Assembly (NCBI RefSeq): GCF_023283845.1
Contig: NZ_JAKILC010000008.1
Coordinates: 1 to 64,000, forward strand
Direction of reading: 5' to 3'
DNA from: Shewanella marinintestina
GTDB taxonomy: Bacteria > Pseudomonadota > Gammaproteobacteria > Enterobacterales > Shewanellaceae
Length of the DNA: 64,000 nucleotides
The position numbers were made by a program, and so were the translations under genes. Numbering within the stretch: the stretch's first letter is position 1; every line of letters begins with the position of its first letter. The notes under the pieces are model-generated. The model did not search any database and was not told the DNA's origin. It saw nothing but the letters and a program-made list of their open reading frames with translations. Shown here piece by piece: positions 57,701-64,000 of the stretch.

Positions 57701-59056
57701 ATTGATTTTTACCCTGACTGGGTCAATCAAGGTCTGAAAATTGTTGCATCTAAGTTCCATATGTCACCTGAGACGCGCACTGAAGAAACAGCGCATTATA
57801 AGTCTGATACGATTATGGCAAACCTGCCACCTCTGGCTGTCGACGTTGATGATTTTTCACTTTATGGTAAATCCTTAGGTCATTTAGTACTGCAAGGTAC
57901 GCCGCAAGCAAGTTCGTATCAGATCCAAACGGTATCGATTACCACACCAAATGTGGTGCTAAAAGGTAAAGGCGATTGGGATATGACAGAAGGAAAGAAT
58001 ATGACTTCTTTCCAATTGAATCTCGACGCGACTAAGTTTGATTATCTATCACAGCAGTTAGGCATAGATCCCGGCCTAAAGGATGCGCCGACAGCAGTAA
58101 AAGCAGATATTTCATGGACGGGAGCGCCATATTCCTTCTCACTTGAGACATTAAATGGCGACGTTAGCTTTGATTTAGGTAAAGGGCATTTGTCGGAAGT
58201 GAGTGATAAAGGGGCACGAATCTTCTCATTGTTTAGTCTTGATTCTTTGTTACGTAAACTTTCGTTGGACTTCTCTGACGTATTTGGTAAAGGGCTATAT
58301 TTTGACTCTTTCGGTGGTACGCTAAAGATTGATAACGGGGTAGTAAAAACCACTGATACTGAGATGAACGCGGTAGCGGGTAATATGAAAGTACGTGGTT
58401 ATACTGACTTAATGAGCGAAAGCTTAAATTATGATATTCGTTTTGTACCGCAGTTGGCCTCAAGTGTACCGACAGTAGTATTACTCAGCACCGGTGGTTG
58501 GACATTTGGCTTAGGTGCGTTTGCGTTAACTAAGGTTTTGGAGCCTGTGATAGAAGTTATCTCAGAGATCCGCTTTAGATTAACTGGCACCATGTCAGAA
58601 CCTAAACTCGAAGAGCTTGAGCGTAAGAGTAAAGAGATTGAAATCCCTGAATCTATCCTACCTAAAAAAGAGTTACCGCCAAACGGCCAGCCTCTGCAGA
58701 CTCCAAGTGTGAAGGCGGACGATAGTGCTGGAGTTGAAGTGCAGGCCGTAACTCCGCAGTCTTCATTGCCAAAAGAGAGCCAAAAAGCCAGTATTAACGC
58801 TGATAATAAAGGTCTAAGTACTCATACCACAGACACTCAGACTGAAGATACTCGAGCATTAGCAGTTGAAATACTGGATACTCAAGTCAAAGATGTAAAA
58901 GCGGATGTAAAAACATTAGCTACGCCTGCAGCTTTGCCAAGCGTCTCGGTAGAAGATAATCATCAACAGGGAGAGTCTAATGCAAGTCAGCCTACTGCAA
59001 TGTCAAAGCAGTCGCAGCGTACCCGACAATCTAGCGTTTATCGAGTCGCAGCTTAA
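54791..59056 (+). CDS. yhdP: YhdP family protein (AsmA-like lipid transport)
   Basis: 1421 residues, with an N-terminal membrane helix (about 17-37) and a very long beta-rich periplasmic body. The C-terminal AsmA-like region (to about 1290) and a low-complexity tail (about 1295-1421) rich in Ser, Gln, Thr and Lys follow. YhdP, TamB and YdbH of E. coli are partly redundant in carrying phospholipids to the outer membrane. The gene is between rng and nit as in E. coli. Its last 77 bases overlap the next gene. Confidence 0.93.
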   Translation: MPSDTCAPKKRSFSFIRFSWQFLAIILVLFALMVSLFRGLLPQLDQVRMELIHFVKSEYNVKVEVGQLAAEWQAYGPALTVKHFVLPAQDNLPVTLLFNQVHVKFDFWQSIVTASPQIENVIFDGVNVALDLDHLKVIEPSASNTAMQTDWLYKLLLEQLDRFSITDARFQLLSRQHDYRPIYIKDLKWRNTSGLHRAEGKVYLDEEASEVEQLTLSVDIKGNGYRPESLKGQFYLAASSLDIGEWASRQPNPFDNSKRLPLEGVVNLQAWAGFSNRAIDGVTVQFQPSWLEWSLNKQPQRFTIESGAMVWRPNQQGWLLNSQNLDFSTNGESWPALQLIAQKSDSGVDANLNQLAFDKLLPLLPLIPGVELAGLKTWQSLNPSGEISDVRAHWDKLLAQPEVSFHLEQVGWKPNDSILGIAAIDAQISLVGDSLVFALPKQDYNLDFNGAFAAPIALQADAFNGEFNLADQALSLPKVHFSNADLDVKAGVRLEFSDAVHMALLANVELHDVANIHEYFPLNGMSSSLVSYLTEALQAGNTDDAVVLWHGAFTDYPYANHDGLFQAGFTLANATFEFEPSWPAVDQLNLSALFENDAMDLWINQGQLLGVNASGAYIGIPALGEKSLLQVKLDLATQAEAANEVIQKSPLVDSVGATLDVVQVSGDITGQIDLSIPLYDGESEVIKGTVNFKDTPVYITEPGIQLDRVNGQLQFVNDVVSGSGFTAAMYQQPLQFSFHTESMNKNYGVTVELDGQWQLTDLPEELQNPLSDYYTGQADWSGDLRLIFDPIGYRIQARVESDLLGANLLLPEPFTKGKDEPRKLVAELIGDNKQASLGIKLANQMEFWGGFDADSGNALAHYDILLGRLFKPGDQLRKSKGHLQIDIDNTEFSPWLPIIEGFVAQGKSELSVSDSEQAKPASFFPALASIDADFNDLNLMGQPLADLHFSAQPTEHAWRFDIASKEFDGRIDFYPDWVNQGLKIVASKFHMSPETRTEETAHYKSDTIMANLPPLAVDVDDFSLYGKSLGHLVLQGTPQASSYQIQTVSITTPNVVLKGKGDWDMTEGKNMTSFQLNLDATKFDYLSQQLGIDPGLKDAPTAVKADISWTGAPYSFSLETLNGDVSFDLGKGHLSEVSDKGARIFSLFSLDSLLRKLSLDFSDVFGKGLYFDSFGGTLKIDNGVVKTTDTEMNAVAGNMKVRGYTDLMSESLNYDIRFVPQLASSVPTVVLLSTGGWTFGLGAFALTKVLEPVIEVISEIRFRLTGTMSEPKLEELERKSKEIEIPESILPKKELPPNGQPLQTPSVKADDSAGVEVQAVTPQSSLPKESQKASINADNKGLSTHTTDTQTEDTRALAVEILDTQVKDVKADVKTLATPAALPSVSVEDNHQQGESNASQPTAMSKQSQRTRQSSVYRVAA

Positions 59057-59807
59057 ACTGCTAACCAAAAAGGATTCAGCGCAACTTGTGGTACTGCCTG
59101 AATGCTGCCTGTTATTTGGTGGTCAAGAAAGCCAGCAGTTACAGTATGCAACTCGCGAACAAGACAGTAGCCTAAAACAAGACTTATCGCAGTTAGCGAT
59201 TGAGTATCAAGTGGTTTTAGTTGCAGGCAGCATCCCTATATTGGCTGAAGATGGCCGCGTTTATAATCGCTGCTATGTTTTTGCTGCTGATGGTCGTGTT
59301 TTAGGTCAATACGATAAATTGCATCTGTTTGATGTGGAAGTGAGTGACGGCACTAAGCAGTATCGCGAAAGTGATGCATTTTGCCCAGGCGATCGTATTG
59401 TAGTTGTTGATACGCCAATGGGTAAACTGGGTCTGGCGATTTGTTATGACATTCGCTTTGCTGATCTCTTTCGCGCATTGCGCGAAGCTGGCGCTGAGAT
59501 GATAGCGCTGCCGGCTGCATTTACTAAAGTCACTGGTGAAGCACACTGGCAAGTACTCTTGCAAGCGCGGGCGATTGAAAGCCAATGCTTTGTGTTTGGT
59601 GCTGCGCAATGGGGGCTGCACAATGGGGGGAGCCGTGAAACTTGGGGGCAAAGTATGGTCGTTAGTCCTTGGGGAGAAGTTGTTGCACAAAAGCGCGAAG
59701 GTACTGGCTGGCTTCAGGCTGATATTGATTTGCAAAGTGTACAAGATATTCGTGCAAGAATGCCGGTGATGACCCACAATCGATTTGTATCACCACAGCT
59801 TAAATAG
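58980..59807 (+). CDS. Carbon-nitrogen hydrolase (nitrilase family, deaminated-glutathione-amidase type)
   Basis: 275 residues with the catalytic triad Glu41 (VVLPECC), Lys113 (QYDKLHLFDV) and Cys155 (GLAICYDIRFADLFR). This pattern fits the Nit1/Nit2-like class, which cleaves omega-amides such as deaminated glutathione. The start at ATG 58980 gives a standard MQVSLLQCQ N-terminus, although it lies 77 bases inside yhdP in another frame. GGGAGA precedes it. The next gene is tldD, the same order as in E. coli and Vibrio. Confidence 0.92.
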   Translation: MQVSLLQCQSSRSVPDNLAFIESQLKLLTKKDSAQLVVLPECCLLFGGQESQQLQYATREQDSSLKQDLSQLAIEYQVVLVAGSIPILAEDGRVYNRCYVFAADGRVLGQYDKLHLFDVEVSDGTKQYRESDAFCPGDRIVVVDTPMGKLGLAICYDIRFADLFRALREAGAEMIALPAAFTKVTGEAHWQVLLQARAIESQCFVFGAAQWGLHNGGSRETWGQSMVVSPWGEVVAQKREGTGWLQADIDLQSVQDIRARMPVMTHNRFVSPQLK

Positions 59808-59896
59808 ACTAATAAATTTAAGGTAAATGTAAGCTCGCCCTGAGTGGGTTTAGATTTTCCAAAGTATTTTATCGAAATAATATTAAGAGAGAATAG

Positions 59897-61345
59897 ATGT
59901 CACTTTTAACTCAAGTTGGACAAAGCCTATTACAAGATGGGCTAGCATTAGATGATCTACAGAGCTATTTAAAGCGTATCCATGAGCATCAAATTGACTT
60001 CTCTGATCTCTATTTTCAAGGCAGTCGCCATGAGTCTTGGGTATTGGAAGATGGCATTGTTAAAGACGGCAGCTTTCATATTGAACGCGGTGTTGGTGTT
60101 CGCGCTATCACTGGCGAGAAAACTGGCTTTGCTTACGCTGACGAAATTACACCAGTAGCATTAGAGGCAGCGGCGACAGCTGCACGTGGTATCGCAACTG
60201 CAGGTGGTAATGCGCAGGTTAATGCTTGGAAAAAGCAGGATAACAAGGCGCTTTACATCAGCTCGGATCCAATCGCTGCGATGGAAGAAGTGAAAAAGAT
60301 TGAGCTATTGAAGCAGGCGGATGTTTATATTCGTAGCTTAGACAGCCGTATTATTCAGGTGGTTGTGAGCTTATCTGGCGTACATGAAGAAATTCTAGTA
60401 GCGGCAAGTGACGGCACATTAGCTGCCGATATTCGTCCGTTAGTGCGTTTTAACTGTAGCGTTATTCTAGAAGAAGACGGTAAGCGTGAACGTGGTGCAT
60501 CAGGTGGCGGTGGTCGTCATGACTACAGTGTATTGCTTGAGGATGCCGATGATGGTCTCCCCTATTGCTTTGCCTTTGCTCGCGAAGCGGTGCGCCAAGC
60601 GCAAGTGAACTTACATGCGATTGATGCGCCAGCAGGTGAAATGCCGGTAGTACTTGGTGCGGGTTGGCCGGGCGTACTGCTACATGAAGCTGTGGGTCAC
60701 GGTCTTGAGGGTGACTTTAACCGTAAGGGCAGCAGTGCATTTAGCGGTAAAGTGGGTCAAAAAGTGGCGTCAGAGTTAGTTACCGTTGTTGATGACGGCA
60801 CCATGGCGAACCGCCGTGGCTCATTAACGATTGATGACGAAGGTGTACCAACGCAAAAGACGGTACTGATTGAAAACGGCATCTTAAAAGGCTACATGCA
60901 AGACAAGCTTAATGCTGGCTTGATGGGCGAGCAATCAACCGGTAATGGTCGCCGTGAGTCATATGCTCACCTGCCTATGCCGCGTATGACCAATACTTAT
61001 ATGGAAGCCGGTGAGTCAGATCCTGCCGAGATCATCAAGTCGGTTAAGAAAGGGATTTACGCGCCTAACTTCGGTGGTGGTCAAGTGGACATTACTTCTG
61101 GTAAGTTCGTGTTCTCTGCTTCTGAAGCTTATTTGATTGAAGATGGTGAAATTACCCAAGCGATTAAAGGTGCAACCTTAATCGGTAATGGTCCTGAGTC
61201 AATGAGTCAGATCTCAATGGTAGGTAATGATCTCGCCTTGGATAAAGGTGTTGGGGTTTGTGGTAAAGACGGTCAAAGCGTACCAGTAGGTGTCGGTCAG
61301 CCAACATTGAAGCTAGATAAGTTAACCGTTGGCGGTACCGCTTAA
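59897..61345 (+). CDS. tldD: Metalloprotease TldD
   Basis: 482 residues. The zinc motif HExxxH is in [14 protein letters not shown]. TldD pairs with TldE (PmbA), which is not in this window. The pair matures small peptides such as microcins and degrades unfolded antitoxins. It lies 89 bases after nit, in the conserved order yhdP-nit-tldD. Confidence 0.96.
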   Translation: MSLLTQVGQSLLQDGLALDDLQSYLKRIHEHQIDFSDLYFQGSRHESWVLEDGIVKDGSFHIERGVGVRAITGEKTGFAYADEITPVALEAAATAARGIATAGGNAQVNAWKKQDNKALYISSDPIAAMEEVKKIELLKQADVYIRSLDSRIIQVVVSLSGVHEEILVAASDGTLAADIRPLVRFNCSVILEEDGKRERGASGGGGRHDYSVLLEDADDGLPYCFAFAREAVRQAQVNLHAIDAPAGEMPVVLGAGWPGVLLHEAVGHGLEGDFNRKGSSAFSGKVGQKVASELVTVVDDGTMANRRGSLTIDDEGVPTQKTVLIENGILKGYMQDKLNAGLMGEQSTGNGRRESYAHLPMPRMTNTYMEAGESDPAEIIKSVKKGIYAPNFGGGQVDITSGKFVFSASEAYLIEDGEITQAIKGATLIGNGPESMSQISMVGNDLALDKGVGVCGKDGQSVPVGVGQPTLKLDKLTVGGTA

Positions 61346-61416
61346 TTTAGAGTGCTTTTTAGCAAACCCGTTCAAGTTTTATATTGAGCGGCGTAAAGCA
61401 AAAAATTCAGTGTAGT

Positions 61417-61453
61417 CTAGGATTTAGCGATAGGAGTTTCGCCTAAATCCTAG
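61417..61453. repeat. Long imperfect inverted repeat
   Basis: CTAGGATTTAGCGA (61417-61430) pairs with TCGCCTAAATCCTAG (61439-61453) with one bulged base. It lies between tldD and the efflux operon. The T run is poor, so it may be a weak terminator of tldD or an operator for the operon. Confidence 0.5.
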
Positions 61454-61517
61454 CTTGCTATATTTAGCAATGATAGTATTCACCAACGGAATTAGAGTAA
61501 AAACTCTAGAGGTGCTA

Positions 61518-62909
61518 ATGAAACGTTTGCTGTGTGCGATTTTACTTACTTTGCCGTTAACTGCCCAAGCTAAGACTATGGCATTTGATGAGGCGTGGCA
61601 GCAGCTGATGAAAGTCAGCGATAAACTGCAGGCGGGGGCGCAAGAAGTTAACCGCGCAGAAGCTGAACGCGAAGCCGGTGAAGATATGAATCTACCGTCG
61701 ATTAACTTGACTGGTAGCTACACTCGCTTAGAAAAACCGATTGAGTTGGATCTACGCGATCTCAATCCTTTAGCCTCACTTGATCCTGCTACATTGCCAC
61801 CTGCACTTGGCGGAGCATTGGCCGGGATCCCAGGCTCCTTATTTGTTACCCCTTTCACTGAGCAAGATATTTTCCGCTCTAGCTTACAAGCTATGTGGCC
61901 GATTTATACCGGCGGCAAAATCTCTGCAGCTCAGGGGATCCATGAAGCTCACGTTGCCGAAAAAGAGCAGCAACTAAAACTCACTAGTCGTGAACTGTTT
62001 TTACAGCTTGTCGATCGCTACTACGCAGTTGCTGTAACTCAAGCACTCGCAAACACTCAAGCTGAGTTGGTTGATTCACTGACCTTACACGCATCGCATG
62101 CTCAAAAGCTGGAACAACAAGGGCAAATCGCTAAAGTTGAGCGCCTCAACGCCCAAGTCGCATTAGAAAATGCTCGCGTCAGTTACGGTAGTGCGAAACG
62201 TCAATCTGAAATGGCAATGATCGCATTATCACGCATGCTGCATGAAAGAGAAATCGACACTACATCGCCACTGTTTATGCTAAATAGCTCACCTTCGTTA
62301 CCGCAGTTAGCCCAGCTAACGATGAAGCAACACCCTGCACTAAAGCTGCTTGAAGCAAAAGAAGCTCAAGCTCAAGGTCTAGTAGATGTTGAAAAGGGCA
62401 GTTATCTGCCAACAGTATTCCTCTACGGTAACTACACCTTGTATGAAGATGACAGCCTGTTTGCCCAAATTGAACCTGATTGGATGTTAGGGGTTGGCTT
62501 CACTATGCCGTTACTTAGCCGAGATGGCCGCAGTGGCAAAGTAGAAGCGGCGCAAAGTGCACTCCTACAAGCCAGATATACCAAAGCGCAGACTCAACAA
62601 GATCTGAACTTACTGCTTGATCAAAGTTATAGGCAGATGTTGCAAGCTCAAGAGGAAGTATTGTCGCTCAATACGTCTATGAGCTTAGCGGAAGAGAATA
62701 AACGTCTTAGAGATATCGCCTTTAAGCAGGGATTATCGACGTCAATTGAAAAGGTCGATGCTGAACTTAAATTGAATGCGGTAGCGACGCAGCAATTAGG
62801 CGCGCAGTATCGATATGTACAGGCATATGCAAGACTGATGGCGATTAGCGGTCAGCTAGATGAATTTATAGGTAGAAGTATCATGCAAGGGGAAGCGAAT
62901 GCGTTCTAA
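61518..62909 (+). CDS. TolC-family outer-membrane efflux protein
   Basis: 463 residues: a signal peptide (MKRLLCAILLTLPLTAQA), then two helical-hairpin repeats of the TolC type, with RYTKAQTQQDLNLLLDQSYRQML and EENKRLRDIAFKQG in the second repeat (each shown in part). ATG 61518 is chosen over 61455 for the signal peptide and AGAGGTG site. It overlaps the next gene by 11 bases. It forms the outer-membrane duct of the efflux system encoded with the two following genes. Confidence 0.9.
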   Translation: MKRLLCAILLTLPLTAQAKTMAFDEAWQQLMKVSDKLQAGAQEVNRAEAEREAGEDMNLPSINLTGSYTRLEKPIELDLRDLNPLASLDPATLPPALGGALAGIPGSLFVTPFTEQDIFRSSLQAMWPIYTGGKISAAQGIHEAHVAEKEQQLKLTSRELFLQLVDRYYAVAVTQALANTQAELVDSLTLHASHAQKLEQQGQIAKVERLNAQVALENARVSYGSAKRQSEMAMIALSRMLHEREIDTTSPLFMLNSSPSLPQLAQLTMKQHPALKLLEAKEAQAQGLVDVEKGSYLPTVFLYGNYTLYEDDSLFAQIEPDWMLGVGFTMPLLSRDGRSGKVEAAQSALLQARYTKAQTQQDLNLLLDQSYRQMLQAQEEVLSLNTSMSLAEENKRLRDIAFKQGLSTSIEKVDAELKLNAVATQQLGAQYRYVQAYARLMAISGQLDEFIGRSIMQGEANAF

Positions 62910-63870
62910 CCGTATTTTAGCCGCAGCGGCATTAATCATATTAGTTGGTGCCTTGGTATATGGATTAATCCTAGCTTACACGCCTAAGCCGCAGCTACTG
63001 CAAGGCCAAATTGAAGCGCGTGAATATAACGTCTCTTCTAAAGTACCAGGACGTGTAGAAGAAGTGCTGGTTAGACGTGGTGACAAGGTTAATGAGGGCG
63101 ACCTACTTTATGCTATTTACAGCCCAGAGCTAAAAGCTAAGCTAATGCAAGCTGAAGGCGGCCGAGATGCGGCACTAGCAATGCAGCAAGAGGCAGACAA
63201 CGGCGCGCGTAAGCAACAAATTGCAGCGTCTAAAGAGCAATGGCTCAAGGCGCAAGCGGCAGCAAAATTAGCGCGTACTACCTTTGACCGGGTAGAAGTC
63301 TTGTTTAACGAAGGCGTGCTAGCAAGACAGAAGCGTGATGAAGCCTTTACTCAGTGGCAAGCGGCTAAATACACCGAGCAAGCAGCACTGGCTATGTATC
63401 AAATGGCCGATGAAGGTGCACGAGTGGAAACCAAAGCCGCTGCTGCAGGTAATGCTCGCATGGCAGAAGGTGCAGTTAACGAAGTCACAGCGATTTTGGC
63501 TGATAGCCAAATGCGTTCACCTAAAACCGGTGAGATCAGCGAAGTATTGTTACAAGCTGGTGAGCTAGCACCAAGTGGTTTCCCTGTGGTGAGCTTAATT
63601 GATATGAGCGATGCTTGGGCGGTGTTCCAAGTACGTGAAGATCAATTAAAGCAGTTTAAGCAAGGTGATGTCCTCAAGCTGAATATTCCTGCACTTGAGC
63701 AGCAAGTCGAATTTACCGTAAGCCATATTTCGGTGATGGGTGATTTTGCGACTTGGCGTGCAACTGAAAGTGGTCATGACTTTGATATGCGTACTTTCCA
63801 GGTTGAGTTACGTCCTAATAAGCCTATTGCAGATTTACGTGTAGGCATGTCGGTGTTATTCACGCTTTAA
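62899..63870 (+). CDS. HlyD-family membrane fusion protein
   Basis: 323 residues with an N-terminal membrane helix (about 7-27), a biotinyl-lipoyl-like domain (REYNVSSKVPGRVEEVLVRRG), a helical hairpin (about 70-195) and a C-terminal beta barrel. This is the adapter between the ABC-2 type pump and the TolC-like duct, like E. coli YbhG/YhiI. The substrate is unknown. Confidence 0.9.
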   Translation: MRSNRILAAAALIILVGALVYGLILAYTPKPQLLQGQIEAREYNVSSKVPGRVEEVLVRRGDKVNEGDLLYAIYSPELKAKLMQAEGGRDAALAMQQEADNGARKQQIAASKEQWLKAQAAAKLARTTFDRVEVLFNEGVLARQKRDEAFTQWQAAKYTEQAALAMYQMADEGARVETKAAAAGNARMAEGAVNEVTAILADSQMRSPKTGEISEVLLQAGELAPSGFPVVSLIDMSDAWAVFQVREDQLKQFKQGDVLKLNIPALEQQVEFTVSHISVMGDFATWRATESGHDFDMRTFQVELRPNKPIADLRVGMSVLFTL

Positions 63871-63889
63871 GAGCTGAGAGGGCAAGGCT

Positions 63890-64000
63890 TTGATAAAGGC
63901 GCTCAAACGAGAGTTCACCGCCCTGCAAGACGATCCTTGGCAGCTGGCGTTAATAAGCTATATTCCGCTAATCAGCATTATTGCTCTTTGGTTACTTTTT
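63890..64000 (+). CDS. ABC-2 type permease (partial, runs off the window)
   Basis: The first 37 codons from TTG 63890, behind a GAGAGGGCAAGG site, read MIKALKREFTALQDDPWQLA and then ISYIPLISIIALWLLF, a cytoplasmic start and first membrane helix typical of ABC-2 permeases. It follows the HlyD gene by 19 bases, so the three form one efflux operon. The rest, including any ATP-binding subunit, is outside the window. Confidence 0.7.
   Translation, partial: MIKALKREFTALQDDPWQLALISYIPLISIIALWLLF

Noticed and set aside
59301..59777. 158-codon antisense frame inside the nitrilase gene
   Set aside because: Antisense shadow; the sense gene has a full catalytic triad.

Overview
The window looks like chromosomal DNA from a marine gammaproteobacterium, most likely Shewanella or a close relative. 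This rests on gene order and protein likeness: the ubiE-ubiJ-ubiB-tatABC run, the priA-argS-ftsN-hslVU run, a complete MSHA (mannose-sensitive haemagglutinin type) pilus locus joined directly to mreBCD-maf-rng-yhdP-nit-tldD. No phage, insertion sequence, CRISPR array or integrase is visible. The content is core genome with one large surface-appendage locus.

Region by region. 1-403: the 3' end of an rRNA operon (23S tail, 5S, terminator). 404-1436: about 1 kb without a protein gene, holding eroded pieces of rRNA-operon DNA. 1437-10344 (minus strand): a chain read ubiE, ubiJ, ubiB (ubiquinone synthesis), tatA, tatB, tatC (twin-arginine export), a small exported protein, tatD, a membrane diguanylate cyclase and hemB. 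10549-12229 (minus): an arginase/formiminoglutamase-family enzyme and rraA. 12568-15391 (plus): a small membrane protein with an unusual possible pseudoknot leader, a PAP2 phosphatase, a glycosyltransferase and a Crp/Fnr-type regulator. 15427-17384 (minus): a TsgA-like transporter and deoD. 17622-24832 (minus): a DUF971 protein, hslU, hslV, ftsN, argS, priA. 25244-28824 (plus): a FimV-like periplasmic protein, rpmE, a secreted nuclease and a short malic enzyme.

28991-49809 (plus) is the MSHA locus: mshH(csrD)-I-(PilN-like)-J-K-L-M-N-E-G-F-B-A-A'-C-D-O-P-Q. It encodes a PilM/N/O-like inner-membrane platform, a secretin, an extension ATPase with a c-di-GMP-binding N-terminus, a GspF-like platform protein, two tandem major pilins, minor pilins, and a 1485-residue tip/adhesin-like MshQ with a PA14-type domain. 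The cyclase upstream, the degenerate GGDEF/EAL MshH and the MshEN domain of MshE all point to c-di-GMP-linked control of the pilus.

49982-64000 (plus) is mreB-mreC-mreD-maf-rng-yhdP-nit-tldD, followed by a TolC-HlyD-ABC2 efflux operon whose permease gene runs off the end of the window.

The observations most worth checking are the possible H-type pseudoknot that ends at the start codon of the small membrane protein (12533-12567), the tandem mshA duplication, the domain make-up of MshQ, the eroded 5S copies behind the rRNA operon, and a close match to a sigma-32 promoter in front of hslVU. I did not find a clearly new multi-gene system.
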